A DNA stretch of 64,000 nt from Aliiroseovarius sp. PrR006. Lineage in GTDB: Bacteria; Pseudomonadota; Alphaproteobacteria; Rhodobacterales; Rhodobacteraceae. A program made the translations under genes and the position numbers. The notes beneath the pieces are model-generated. The model saw nothing but the letters and a program-made list of their open reading frames with translations, searched no databases and was not told the DNA's origin. Shown here piece after piece: positions 18,151-27,359 of this stretch; positions within the stretch are counted from its first letter, which is position 1, and each line of letters opens with the position of its first letter. The stretch lies in NCBI RefSeq assembly GCF_010500215.1, contig NZ_JAAGOY010000007.1, forward strand, positions 434,001-498,000, written 5' to 3'.

Positions 18151-18900
18151 TTGAAACGGTTTTCTGGGAAATCAGTTCTGATCACCGGCGCAAGTGGCGG
18201 GCTCGGCCAGCAATTGGCTCAGGACTTTGCGAAAGAAGGTGCGAAAGTCGCACTCAACTACGCATCATCGAGAGACAGGGCCGAAGAAACTGCTGCGCGC
18301 ATCGTCGAAGCGGGCGGCGAAGCTATAACCTGCCGAGCTAACATCGCGCGATCCAAAGAAGTTGATGCAATGGTCCATCGCATTGTCGAGCTGTTTGGCC
18401 GCATAGATATTCTCGTCAATAACGCAGGCTTGAGCATCGACGCTGCTTTCCTGGATATGCGCGAACAAGACTGGGATCGGGTTATCGACGTTAATCTGAA
18501 GGGGCCGTTCCTTGTATCGCAAGCGGTCGGTCGCCGCATGGTTGCCGCACAAAGTGGCCGGATCGTCAACATTTCAGCCACATCAGCCGTCGTCGCGCGC
18601 GCGGGAAATGCCAACTATGCCGCGTCCAAGGCAGGGCTAAATATGTTGACGCAATCCATGGCACTGGAGCTGGGCCCGAGCGTCAACGTAAATACTGTCG
18701 CTTTAGGTTTCGTGGACAGCGATTTGGTCCGCGAGTTGTTCTCGCCAGCCGAGATCGCACAGGCCAGTGACAGCGTGCCTTTAAAGCGGCTGACAACTTA
18801 CGAAGAAACATCAGAATTCGTATTGATGCTAGCGTCAGATGCAGCAGCCTTCGTTACCGGACAGACGATCCCCTTCGATGGCGGAAGAGTCATGCGATAG
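18151..18900 (+). CDS. Short-chain dehydrogenase/reductase (FabG-like)
   Basis: NAD(P)-dependent oxidoreductase of about 249 residues. TTG at 18151 was chosen because GAGGA (18138-18142) lies eight bases upstream; an in-frame TTG at 18127 would add eight residues. Motifs: TGASGGLGQQLA nucleotide site, ILVNNAGLS, catalytic Ser in VNISATSA, YAASK (Tyr/Lys) and a C-terminal GQTIPFDGG. The family call is certain. The substrate is unknown. It stands alone between the CMD-like gene and a convergent DMGDH-like gene. A role in betaine or hydroxyproline metabolism is guessed from position only. Confidence 0.85.
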   Translation: MKRFSGKSVLITGASGGLGQQLAQDFAKEGAKVALNYASSRDRAEETAARIVEAGGEAITCRANIARSKEVDAMVHRIVELFGRIDILVNNAGLSIDAAFLDMREQDWDRVIDVNLKGPFLVSQAVGRRMVAAQSGRIVNISATSAVVARAGNANYAASKAGLNMLTQSMALELGPSVNVNTVALGFVDSDLVRELFSPAEIAQASDSVPLKRLTTYEETSEFVLMLASDAAAFVTGQTIPFDGGRVMR

Positions 18901-19236
18901 GTCTTTGCGGCACCCAACGAATGCCCGCCGTCGTATTCGCATAGGCTCTCGCGCAACTCGCAGCATTTTGCACTTTGGATTGATCCAGACCTTAGCTGCG
19001 CGACGTACCAATGACCGCTGAGCGGGAGAAGCGGCCGTTCGCTGCGCTAGGTACGAATGTCAGCTATTTATCCACATTGGAATTATCACACACCTGCCCT
19101 TGAATACGACGAAGTACACGGTTTGCATTAGCTCTCAGCTGGTTGAGCTTGAGGAGACGCAAGATATTCATCAGTTGGATAGCTATGCTGAAACATAGGA
19201 ATCCCGCGCTCCTATCTTAAACACTTGCAGTCCCGT
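18901..19236. other. Convergent intergenic region
   Basis: About 336 bases between the convergent SDR and demethylase genes. No gene, tRNA or clear terminator hairpin was recognised; the 19060-19130 part is AT-rich. Confidence 0.4.
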
Positions 19237-21696
19237 TTATGATTTCACTTTCAGCATTTCCGGATCGAACAATGGCTTCAGAGATGCTTTGGCATTAACG
19301 CGTTCTCCCGCCACTTCGACGTCCCAATTTCCATCGTTCACAATGGCAGCCGTCAGCGGCTCTTCTAGCTCGACAAACCCGATACCGACTGCACCACCAA
19401 GGCTGTGGCCATACCCACCGACTTGCAAATGTCCGACTTCGACACCGTTCAAATAGATGCACTCATTTCCATAAAGAAGTGGCTCTGGCTCTTTGAGAAG
19501 GAACTGCAGCATTCGGGTCTTCGGAACGCCCCGCGCTTTAATTTCAGCAAGCGCATCACGCCCTATGAACCCACCGGGTTTGTCCAGCTTGACCGCAAAT
19601 CCAAGCCCTGCCTCAATCGGATTGTCGGTATTGTCCACGTCCAACCCAAAATCACGATAGGCCTTTTCCAGTCGCAACGAATTGAGGGTCTGCATCCCCG
19701 CATCACGAAGGCCGAACTCTTGCCCTGCCTCCTTCAGCAGATCATAGATCTGCACAGCGGCGTAGGAAGGAACCTGAAGTTCCCAACCAAGCTCTCCGAC
19801 GAATGTAACCCGGAAGGCTTTGACGACCCAGTACCCGACATCGATGTCCTGCCACGTCATGAAGGGAAAGGCTTCGTTCGACATATCTGCCGATGTCACC
19901 TTCTCCATCAGCATGCGCGCTTTCGGACCGTGAATGTTGATCTGGGTGATTGCAGGCGTGAGATCGGTTATCACAACAACCTCACCCTCCTGAATGTGGC
20001 GCTTCATCCGCATCAGAGTATGGCCGTGACTGTTTTCACCTACGACAACCATGAAGCGGTCTTCGGCCAGCCGGGTGACGGTCAGATCGGCCTCGAACCC
20101 ACCTTTCTCGTTGACCCAGGCGGTGTAGACCAGCCGTCCCGGTGCGACATCGACTTCATTGCACGACAGACGGCTCATCAGTGCAAGCGCATCCGGTCCT
20201 TCGACTTGGAACTTGGACATGGTCGACATATCCATGATGATCACATCCTCACGGGCGGCGCGGTGTTCCTCAGCATGCCAATCGAACCAGTTCTGGCGAG
20301 ACCAGCTGTATTCTTCAATCTTCGCCTGCTCAGGAGTCGGCGCGAACCAGTCAGGCATTTCCCAACCATGACCTTCGGTGAAAAAGGCACCATTTGCGGC
20401 AAGTCGATCATGAAGAACAGAACGTTTGAGATCGCGGGCGGTGTGATAGCTTTCATTGTGGAAATGCTGACCGAACATCTTGCCCAGCAATTCAGGCCCG
20501 CGATCGCGGCGGAAAGCACGGGTCGCTTCGTGACGGGTAAAGCGATTGACATTAATGCCGGTCACGTCGATCTGCGGGTGACCGCTGACAATCCATTCTG
20601 CCAGCACTTTCCCAGTACCAGCACCATTCAAAATGCCGAGAGAATTCATTCCGCAGGCCACAAAACAGTTCCGCAACTCGGGCGTTTCACCCACCAGTGG
20701 AGCAAGATCAGGGGTGAAGCTTTCCGGACCACAGAACAGTTTTCGCACGCCTACGTTCAGCGCATCGGGCACACGTGAATAAGCCTTCTCCAGATGCGGT
20801 CCCACGCGATCCCAATCTGGTTCGATCTCGCCAAATGCAAAGTTGTCAGGGATCCCGTCCAGTTTCCACGGTGCCGCCCCCGGCTCGAACAAGCCAAGCA
20901 TCAGCCCCCCGACCTCTTCTCGGTAATAGGTATAGGTCGACGGATCCTCTAGCACCGGCAGGTCGCGGCTAAGACCTTCAATGTTTTCGGTGATCAGATA
21001 GTAATGCTCGGCGGCTTGAAGCGGCAGATTGATCCCCGCCTTAGCCCCCAGCTGGCGTGACCACATGCCTCCGCAGATGACTACATTTTCGGCCGTTAGG
21101 GTCTGCCCGTCAGCAGTGCGCACCCCGGTTGCTGTGCCATTCTTTGCCAAGATTTCCGAGACCGTGACACCTTCGAAAATCTTCGCGCCGCCCATTTTCG
21201 CTCCCTTGGCCAACGACATGGTGACATCAACCGGATTGGCCCGCCCGTCCTCGGGAATATAGAAGCCCGCCAACACATCGCTAAGGTCCCCGATGGGGAA
21301 CAGGTCCGCCGTTTCCTTGGGGGAGATCTCATAGATGTTAATGCCGTGTCTGCGCATGAAAGGCGCAAGTCGGCGCATTTCGTGCATACGTTCTTCGTTG
21401 TTGGCAATTTGCAGGTAACCTACGTCGCGAAATCCTGTCGGCACACCCGTTTCCTGCTCCAGATTGGCATACAGATCACGCCCATGGGTATAAATCTCGC
21501 ATTCGGCTTCCGATGGCAGAAGACCTGCCACGATAAGACCCGCCGCATGCCAGGTCGTGCCCGACGTCAACTGATCACGCTCCAGCACAACAACATCCGT
21601 CATGCCAAGTTTGGTCAGATGGTAGGCCGTGTTGCAGCCAATAGACCCACCCCCAATGATCACAGTCTGCGCGTGTGTGGGAAGCGTCTTGGCCAT
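19237..21696 (-). CDS. FAD-dependent demethylase with GcvT domain (dimethylglycine/sarcosine dehydrogenase-like)
   Basis: Second two-part oxidative demethylase, 819 residues. The ATG at 21696 follows GGAGAA; the frame opens earlier without a ribosome site. The flavin domain starts with TVIIGGGSIGCNTAYHL and has TSGTTWHAAGL, the family's covalent FAD site. The GcvT-like half carries MSRLSCNEVD and the LEKAYRDFGLDVDNTDNPIEAGLGF folate-domain signature. It is a paralogue of the demethylase at 11424-13868, not a recent duplicate, since many motif residues differ. It diverges from a BetI-like TetR gene whose predicted operator lies in the 102-base gap, so induction by a choline- or betaine-derived compound is likely. 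Confidence 0.86.
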   Translation of the reverse strand: MAKTLPTHAQTVIIGGGSIGCNTAYHLTKLGMTDVVVLERDQLTSGTTWHAAGLIVAGLLPSEAECEIYTHGRDLYANLEQETGVPTGFRDVGYLQIANNEERMHEMRRLAPFMRRHGINIYEISPKETADLFPIGDLSDVLAGFYIPEDGRANPVDVTMSLAKGAKMGGAKIFEGVTVSEILAKNGTATGVRTADGQTLTAENVVICGGMWSRQLGAKAGINLPLQAAEHYYLITENIEGLSRDLPVLEDPSTYTYYREEVGGLMLGLFEPGAAPWKLDGIPDNFAFGEIEPDWDRVGPHLEKAYSRVPDALNVGVRKLFCGPESFTPDLAPLVGETPELRNCFVACGMNSLGILNGAGTGKVLAEWIVSGHPQIDVTGINVNRFTRHEATRAFRRDRGPELLGKMFGQHFHNESYHTARDLKRSVLHDRLAANGAFFTEGHGWEMPDWFAPTPEQAKIEEYSWSRQNWFDWHAEEHRAAREDVIIMDMSTMSKFQVEGPDALALMSRLSCNEVDVAPGRLVYTAWVNEKGGFEADLTVTRLAEDRFMVVVGENSHGHTLMRMKRHIQEGEVVVITDLTPAITQINIHGPKARMLMEKVTSADMSNEAFPFMTWQDIDVGYWVVKAFRVTFVGELGWELQVPSYAAVQIYDLLKEAGQEFGLRDAGMQTLNSLRLEKAYRDFGLDVDNTDNPIEAGLGFAVKLDKPGGFIGRDALAEIKARGVPKTRMLQFLLKEPEPLLYGNECIYLNGVEVGHLQVGGYGHSLGGAVGIGFVELEEPLTAAIVNDGNWDVEVAGERVNAKASLKPLFDPEMLKVKS

Positions 21697-21771
21697 CGGG
21701 TTCTCCTTCCAATGCGAATCGCGATTTTGATCAAATTCTACAATTGACCGCCTCCACAAATCAACTTATTG

Positions 21772-21789
21772 ATTGAATAACCATTCAAT
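21772..21789. promoter_or_regulatory. BetI-like operator palindrome
   Basis: A perfect inverted repeat, ATTGAAT (21772-21778) and ATTCAAT (21783-21789) around the 4-base spacer AACC, lies 10 bases before the TetR start and about 75 bases before the demethylase start. BetI operators in enterobacteria use related ATTGAA/TTCAAT half-sites, matching the BetI-like protein next door. Confidence 0.7.
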
Positions 21790-21798
21790 AGGCTACTC

Positions 21799-22437
21799 AT
21801 GAGTCCGACCAAGAGTTCCAAGAAACCGCGCACAGCACCGCCAGAGGTCCGGCGCAATCAGCTAATCAATGCGACCATCACCTGCATTGCCAACAAGGGC
21901 ATTTCAGGGACAACCCTAAGCGCCATTGCGAAAGAGGCGGGGCTGTCTTTGGGGCTGGCCAATTTCCACTTCAAAAGCAAAGATGCTCTGCTCTCGGAAA
22001 CACTGAAACACCTGGCAGCCGAGCATCGCGACTTGTGGCAGCGTGATGCAAAGCGCGAGGATCTTTCGGACAGCGACAAACTTCGCTCAATCGTGTCCGC
22101 ACAATTTCATTCCCGCATCTGCAGTCGTAAGAAACTAGCCGTATGGTTCGCCTTCTTTGGCGAGGCCAGCCATCGAAAAACTTATCGATCGATCTCTTCC
22201 CAGATCGACTTGGAACGACAAGAGCTGTGCGCAGAGCTGATCCAAGGTATCGCCGCAGAAGATGGGCATGACGAGATAGATGCCGAACAGATCGCCCTGA
22301 CTCTGGAAGGGATGTTTGACGGAGCTTGGCTGAACATGCTGATGTACCCAGCCAAGTTCACGCGTAACCAAGCCGAGCGTCAGGTTCTGGATTACCTCGA
22401 TCTGGTTTTTGCCAAGAACGTTAGTAGACGGACCTGA
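21799..22437 (+). CDS. betI: TetR-family repressor, BetI-like
   Basis: Repressor of 212 residues. The HTH (about residues 18-62) reads LINATITCIANKGISGTTLSAIAKEAGLSLGLANFHFKSKDALLSETL, a BetI-like recognition helix (LSLGLANFHFKSKDAL). The C-terminal ligand domain includes WFAFFGEASHRKTYRSISS and the LEGMFDGAWLNMLM segment typical of BetI. In the usual family, choline relieves repression of betaine synthesis genes. Here the regulated gene appears to be a demethylase, so the ligand might be a downstream methylamine or betaine. Divergent from 19237-21696 with a palindrome between them. The symbol is by similarity only. Confidence 0.82.
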   Translation: MSPTKSSKKPRTAPPEVRRNQLINATITCIANKGISGTTLSAIAKEAGLSLGLANFHFKSKDALLSETLKHLAAEHRDLWQRDAKREDLSDSDKLRSIVSAQFHSRICSRKKLAVWFAFFGEASHRKTYRSISSQIDLERQELCAELIQGIAAEDGHDEIDAEQIALTLEGMFDGAWLNMLMYPAKFTRNQAERQVLDYLDLVFAKNVSRRT

Positions 22438-22915
22438 TTTTTCGGAAACGGCATGAGCCCAGAGAAGCCATTCACCGATGCTCGCAGCAATGAGCGCGAT
22501 GGGTGGAGAACTGCCAGTTCAACTGCCTATCCTTGATTTAAGATCTGGTGCCTTAAGGGGTTATCCTCACATTCCCCACCCAACCCGGGTGACACAGGGT
22601 CGTGGAAGCGAGCGAGGGGAAGTGTAGGAGAACAAACCTCTATGAAGGTTTCCGAAACGCTCGTCGATCAGGGCGAAAGGACCAGCTTGGCTGAGCTCGG
22701 TTTAAATTGGAGGAGCTTATTGGTGGCGATTACACCTGTGAATTAAAGTCAGCGAGCGGCCCAGCGCCGCCATTTAGATTGCTCGCCAAGCCCGAAACGC
22801 GCACAATTATTCTTGTGATTTCACCAACCATAAAGAGCGACCTTGTAGCCACCCTTCAAAGTGAAACTTCTTGCGCTCGCCTTACTCAACATCAAACCCA
22901 CGAACACTCAACTGT
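22438..22915. other. Intergenic region, no recognised gene
   Basis: About 480 bases. A 34-codon frame from ATG at 22642 (MKVSETLVDQGER...) and a longer frame from 22707 have no recognisable relatives. The region may be the decayed edge of a mobile element but I see no terminal repeats. Confidence 0.35.
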
Positions 22916-24415
22916 TTACCCTGTCATAACCGGTAATTTGATCCTTTGTATCTTACCTGAAGGCCCTTTGGGCAGGTCATCAAGTAAATACACTTTATCA
23001 GGGGACTTGAAGGCGCCCAGCCGCTTGATGCAAACCTCGATCAGTTGCTCAGCTGAAACGCTTGACCCGCTTCGCAGCTTCACGGCAGCTTCGACGCGTT
23101 CGCCATAGACCTGACATGGGCGCGCAAACGCTGCGGCTTCGATCACGTCGGGATGCGAATAAAGCGCTTCGTCGATTTCGCGCGGGGCGATGTTTTCGCC
23201 GCCCTTGATGATCAGCTCTTTCAGACGGCCCGTTACGAAGAAATAGCCGTCTTCATCCACGTGTCCGAGGTCACCGGTACGCAGCCATCCGTCGGGCGTG
23301 AACGTGTCGCGCGTGGCCTCGGGGTTCTTCAGGTATTCGCGCATCACATTGGGGCCGCGCACTGCGATCTCGCCTTTGGTGTTGGGCGGCAGGGGCTTTA
23401 GGTCGGCTGACAGAATGCAGGCCTCGTTCCCATAGGCCTTCCCCGGCGACCCGATCTTGCGGACGCCCGGAGGCAAAGGGTTCGACAGGATCTGGGCAGC
23501 GGTTTCCGTCAGTCCCATCGTTTCAACGATCGGCACGTCAAACCGAGTCTCGAATGCGGTCTGAACATCCGGCGCAAGCGCGGATGACGCCGAGCGGCCG
23601 AACCGCAGCCGGGTCCGGGTGTCGCGGGACGGCGTGATGTCGGAATGCAGCAAATGCGAGATGATGGTCGGCACGACCGAGAACCACGTCACCCTTGCCT
23701 CTTCACACTGGTCCCAGAATTTTCGGGCCGAGAACTTCTCGGCCACTGCAAGCGACCCGCCCGAGACCAGCGTGCTGAGAACAGTCACGCACAGCCCGTT
23801 GATGTGATAGATCGGCAGCACGCACAGGCCGCGGTCATGTGATGTCAGCTTGTGGGCCACGGTGGGCGTCCAGCCGCCCGCAAGCAAGCTGGAGTGACTG
23901 TGCACAACCCCCTTCGGCCGACCGGTTGTCCCCGAGGTGTACATGAGCAACGCATCGTCTTCGGGGCCAAGCGGATGCAGCGGTACGGCCTCGTCAGTGC
24001 AGGCGGCTTGGAACCGCGACATGCCTTTGGGGCGCACTCGATCAAACAGCGCGGTTTGCGCGTCGCCAACAAGGGCGATGCGCGCCTCGCAGTGATCCAG
24101 CGCATATCCGATCGCCTCGTCCCCGGCGACCAGGTTGATCACTGTCGCGCGGAACCCGCCGTAAAGCACGCCATACAGGCTTTCAACGGCCGCGCGCCCA
24201 TTTGGCAGCAGGATCGCGACGCTGGCCCCTTTTTCCAACCCCAACGCCGTCAATTGTCCGGCCAACTGTCGCGCCTTGCCCTGCAGGCCCAACCACGTCA
24301 GAGCAGGCCCCCCATCGAAGAACAGATAGGCGTCGCGGTCACCAACACTGGCTGCCCGGTCGTCCAGCCAGTCGCGAACGGTGCCATCAGGGGCGGTATG
24401 ATCGCCCGCCATCAT
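22916..24415 (-). CDS. sauT: AMP-forming acyl-CoA ligase, probable sulfoacetate-CoA ligase (SauT-like)
   Basis: ANL-superfamily enzyme of 499 residues. It has the P-loop LLMYTSGTTGRPKGVVHSH (about residues 154-172), the A5-type GLTETA motif, the hinge motif WLRTGDLGHVDEDGYFFVTGRLKELIIKGGENIAP and the C-terminal Lys region GPSGKIQRIKLP. It overlaps by four bases a gene for a CoA-acylating aldehyde dehydrogenase of the sulfoacetaldehyde type. This is the SauS/SauT pairing known from Cupriavidus necator, in which sulfoacetate is activated to sulfoacetyl-CoA and reduced to sulfoacetaldehyde. No xsc or pta gene is in the window, so substrate assignment is by context only. Confidence 0.7.
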   Translation of the reverse strand: MMAGDHTAPDGTVRDWLDDRAASVGDRDAYLFFDGGPALTWLGLQGKARQLAGQLTALGLEKGASVAILLPNGRAAVESLYGVLYGGFRATVINLVAGDEAIGYALDHCEARIALVGDAQTALFDRVRPKGMSRFQAACTDEAVPLHPLGPEDDALLMYTSGTTGRPKGVVHSHSSLLAGGWTPTVAHKLTSHDRGLCVLPIYHINGLCVTVLSTLVSGGSLAVAEKFSARKFWDQCEEARVTWFSVVPTIISHLLHSDITPSRDTRTRLRFGRSASSALAPDVQTAFETRFDVPIVETMGLTETAAQILSNPLPPGVRKIGSPGKAYGNEACILSADLKPLPPNTKGEIAVRGPNVMREYLKNPEATRDTFTPDGWLRTGDLGHVDEDGYFFVTGRLKELIIKGGENIAPREIDEALYSHPDVIEAAAFARPCQVYGERVEAAVKLRSGSSVSAEQLIEVCIKRLGAFKSPDKVYLLDDLPKGPSGKIQRIKLPVMTG

Positions 24416-25818
24416 TTTGCTGTGTCAGCCCAGTAATCCGCGAAAATTTCCTCGACGGCGGGTTCGACGGGTGGAATTTCGCGGACGATTTTGGTGCTTT
24501 GTATGAAGTGCTTCCAGTGCAGGTTTTCATCAATCGCGTTGCCGCCCCAACTGCCGCACCCCATCGACAGCGAGAACGGCATGCCGTTGTTGAAAGATCC
24601 GCCGGTGGCAAAGGTATGCGCCTGATTGACGATGACCCGGCAGGTCGGCATCGACGCGCCCAGTGCCACGGCGCGCGCATCATCTGCGGTGTGAATACCG
24701 ATAGAGTGCCCTGCCCCTTGATAGTCCAGAATACGCGTTGCGATGGCTTGCGCGTCCTCATAGTCCGTCGCGCGATACAGCGCCGCCACACGGCTGAGTT
24801 TCTCGCCCGAAAGCGGATGATCCGGGCCGATCCCTCGCGTCTCGACGGCAAGGAACTTGGTGTCATCCGGCACCTGACCCGAAAGGCCCAGCGCCTCGAT
24901 CATCTTGTCAGCATCTTGGGCGATGACCTCACGGTTCAGATGACCATCGGGCCAGAGCTTCGCGACAATCTGCGCTTCGTCTTTCACCAACGCCCCACCT
25001 TCGTCGGCGAGTGCCGCAATGAAGTCATCATAGACCGCATCCACAACGATCATCGAGTTTTCGGACGAACAAGAGGTCGCGTTGTCGAACGTCTTGGACG
25101 CGGTAATTTTTTGGGCTGCAGCCTTCAGGTCCGCAGTCTCGTCCACGATCACGGTGACATTGCCCGCGCCAACGGCCACGGCAGGTGTGCCGCAAGTTTG
25201 CGCACGATGGACGTTGTTTTGGCTGCCGGTGCAGATCACGCGGTCGCTCAGTTCCATCATCGCCTGCGTCTTGGCCTTGGAGCCTGGCGCAGGGATCATC
25301 TGAACCAGATCGTGATCCAGTCCCAGCTTGTCGAACTCGGCGTGAATATAGGACAAAAGCAGCTCGCAGCTCGCCACACCTTTGGGTGACGGGGCAACAA
25401 CCACGGCGTTGCCACACTTCAATGCGTTGATGATGTTGTTGGCGGGCGTCGCCGCCGGATTGGTCGAGGGCACCACGGCACCAATCACCCCGATGGGGCG
25501 GGCGATCTCGGTGATGCCGGTGGTTGGATCATCGCTGATGATCCCATGCGTGTTCACGCCTTTGATATCGCGCATCAGGCCAAGAGTCTTGCGGTGGTTC
25601 TTGATGATCTTGTCAGGCACATTGCCAAGTCCGGTCGTTTCGACCGCAAGCTCGGCCAAGGCCTTGTTGCGTGACGGCTCCATGATCGCCCAAGCGGCAG
25701 CTTCGGCCGCGCGGTCATAGCGCGTCTGGTCGGCGCCGGTTTCGTAATCTTTCTGAGCGGCACGCGCACGGGCCACGATCCCGCTTACTTGGGCAATGTC
25801 ATCATGTGCATTCATCAC
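24412..25818 (-). CDS. sauS: CoA-acylating sulfoacetaldehyde dehydrogenase (SauS-like)
   Basis: ALDH-superfamily enzyme of 468 residues of the acylating branch. It has VGAGNVTVIVD, the catalytic Cys within NATSCSSENSMIV (about residue 254), and a C-terminal NQAHTFATGGSFNNGMPFSLSMGCGSWGGNAIDENLHW segment that is common to AdhE-type and sulfoacetaldehyde dehydrogenases. It would reduce sulfoacetyl-CoA to sulfoacetaldehyde and CoA (or the reverse). It is upstream of and overlapping sauT and follows a Tct-type importer whose binding-protein gene ends 60 bases before it, with a strong hairpin in between. Acetaldehyde or succinic semialdehyde as substrate are alternatives. Confidence 0.75.
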   Translation of the reverse strand: MMNAHDDIAQVSGIVARARAAQKDYETGADQTRYDRAAEAAAWAIMEPSRNKALAELAVETTGLGNVPDKIIKNHRKTLGLMRDIKGVNTHGIISDDPTTGITEIARPIGVIGAVVPSTNPAATPANNIINALKCGNAVVVAPSPKGVASCELLLSYIHAEFDKLGLDHDLVQMIPAPGSKAKTQAMMELSDRVICTGSQNNVHRAQTCGTPAVAVGAGNVTVIVDETADLKAAAQKITASKTFDNATSCSSENSMIVVDAVYDDFIAALADEGGALVKDEAQIVAKLWPDGHLNREVIAQDADKMIEALGLSGQVPDDTKFLAVETRGIGPDHPLSGEKLSRVAALYRATDYEDAQAIATRILDYQGAGHSIGIHTADDARAVALGASMPTCRVIVNQAHTFATGGSFNNGMPFSLSMGCGSWGGNAIDENLHWKHFIQSTKIVREIPPVEPAVEEIFADYWADTAK

Positions 25819-25834
25819 GGTAATCCTATTGAAG

Positions 25835-25861
25835 CGGATAGGGCGCCAACCGCCCTATCCG
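25835..25861 (-). other. Intercistronic hairpin between binding-protein and dehydrogenase genes
   Basis: A perfect 11-bp inverted repeat (CGGATAGGGCG at 25835-25845, CGCCCTATCCG at 25851-25861) with a 5-base loop sits between the TctC-like gene and sauS. No T-run follows in the direction of transcription. It probably protects the upstream binding-protein mRNA or attenuates downstream expression. Confidence 0.65.
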
Positions 25862-25878
25862 TTGGTGCTGCTCGGGTC

Positions 25879-26841
25879 TCAAAGACCTGCCAGAAGCTCT
25901 TGCAGAGTTTCCTGACGGGCTGCCCACATCGCCTGAACCTCTTCACGGGTCATGATGTGCATGGGTGATCCACCGGCTTTCATTTTTCCGGCCACGCGTG
26001 AGTTTTTGAACATCTCGGGCACGGATGCGGCCAGTTTGTCGATCACCTCTTGCGGGGTGCCTTTGGGAACCATCACACCGCGGAAATTCACGCTGGCGTT
26101 GTCAATGTCATATCCCTGTTCCTTCAACGTCGGGACATCTGGCAGGAACTCGTTGCGTTCCAGATCGAACACGCCAAGGATTTTGACGTTGCCAGCTTCC
26201 TGCGCGCGGAAAGCATCGGACAAGTTGTTCACACCGCCCATAACGTCACCCGCAATCACAGCTTTCATGGCTGCCGCACCGCCTCCTTTGGTCGGGATGT
26301 AGGCCATTTTCACGCCTGCGGCTTTCTCAAGCTGAAGGGCTGCAATGTGGTGCCCCACGAACAGGCCAGCACCCGAGAAGGTCAGCTTGCCCGGATTTTC
26401 CTTGGCGTAGTTCACAACGTCTTCCATCGAGTTCATCGGGCTGTCTTTGCCTACAACGAAGACCGCGGGGTCTGCGCCCCAGTTGGCGATGGGTTCAAAG
26501 CTGTCTGCCGAATACTCGACGCCGCCCTTGATTGACTGCGCGATGAAGTGCGGAATGTTATAGGCACCCAGAGTATAGCCATCGGCCTCGGCTTGGGTTG
26601 CAAGCCAGTTCCAACCGACGCGGCCACCCGCACCCGGTTTGTTGATGATTGCGATGGGCATCCCCAGCGCGTCTTCGTTGCCCGCTGTCATTGTGACGAT
26701 GCGCGCTTGGAAATCGGTGGCACCGCCCGCGCCATAGCTTACCATCATCATGATGGGACGTTCAGGATAGTCCTCGGCGGTGGCTGCGCCTCCGGTCAGG
26801 GACATCAGCGCCAGCGCGGCGCCTGCCAATAGGTGTTTCAT
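25879..26841 (-). CDS. Tripartite tricarboxylate transporter substrate-binding protein (TctC family)
   Basis: Periplasmic solute-binding protein of 320 residues. ATG at 26841 is preceded by GGGAGGA; the longer open frame is not needed. Signal peptide MKHLLAGAALALMSLTGGAATA. The mature protein starts EDYPERPIMMMVSYGAGGATD, the classical TctC/Bug N-terminus, and continues with INKPGAGGRVG and a GLFVGHHIAALQLEKAAG ligand-loop region. It is in an operon with TctA- and TctB-type membrane subunits upstream and sauS/sauT downstream. The likely ligand is therefore sulfoacetate or a related C2 sulfonate, in place of the SauU permease of Cupriavidus. Confidence 0.87.
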   Translation of the reverse strand: MKHLLAGAALALMSLTGGAATAEDYPERPIMMMVSYGAGGATDFQARIVTMTAGNEDALGMPIAIINKPGAGGRVGWNWLATQAEADGYTLGAYNIPHFIAQSIKGGVEYSADSFEPIANWGADPAVFVVGKDSPMNSMEDVVNYAKENPGKLTFSGAGLFVGHHIAALQLEKAAGVKMAYIPTKGGGAAAMKAVIAGDVMGGVNNLSDAFRAQEAGNVKILGVFDLERNEFLPDVPTLKEQGYDIDNASVNFRGVMVPKGTPQEVIDKLAASVPEMFKNSRVAGKMKAGGSPMHIMTREEVQAMWAARQETLQELLAGL

Positions 26842-26888
26842 TTCATATCCTCCCTTGGATGTGCATTTGCCGCTTTGCACGGTCTCAT

Positions 26889-27359
26889 TCAGAAAAAGAT
26901 CTCTCGTGGTGTGTAAACCTTGAGCAACATGGCGAAGAGCCCGTACATCACGGCTAGAAACCCGGCGGTGATGATCACGCGCTTGATCCAGGTTTTGGCT
27001 TCGCCATGTGGTGCAGGGTCGTAGAAGCTGAGCAGCAAGAAGAAAGCGATTGTGCCGGCTGTGTAAAAGCCCAGCGCCTTTGCTGCCCAGAAGATGTAGA
27101 TAAGCGCAACGATCAGACCTGGCAGCAGCCAGACGAAATCCCTGCGTGAAACGCCGTGCCCGACCTTTGTCCAGCCAAGTATCGCTTTGACAAACGTCCA
27201 CACGGCCAGCACGACAAAGACGGTCGAGATAAGGCGGGGAAACAAGAATGCCTCGGCGGGCTGTTGAGTATAGCTGACCCACGCCACCCACATCCCGACG
27301 GCTGCGATAAAGCCGGACGCCACGATGTGCTGAACGCGCGGAAGACTGACGTAGTTCAT
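26889..27359 (-). CDS. Tripartite tricarboxylate transporter small membrane subunit (TctB family)
   Basis: Membrane protein of 156 residues with about four hydrophobic helices (IVASGFIAAVGMWVAWVSY; LISTVFVVLAVWTFVKAIL; FVWLLPGLIVALIYIFWAAKALGFYTAGTIAFFLLLSFY; VIITAGFLAVMYGLFAMLL). ATG at 27359 overlaps the TctA stop codon (ATGA). This is the small, poorly conserved subunit that pairs with TctA. Position and topology carry the call as much as sequence. Confidence 0.83.
   Translation of the reverse strand: MNYVSLPRVQHIVASGFIAAVGMWVAWVSYTQQPAEAFLFPRLISTVFVVLAVWTFVKAILGWTKVGHGVSRRDFVWLLPGLIVALIYIFWAAKALGFYTAGTIAFFLLLSFYDPAPHGEAKTWIKRVIITAGFLAVMYGLFAMLLKVYTPREIFF

Noticed and set aside
19405-20778. 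457-residue open frame on the plus strand
   Set aside because: Antisense to the DMGDH-like gene, with no motif.
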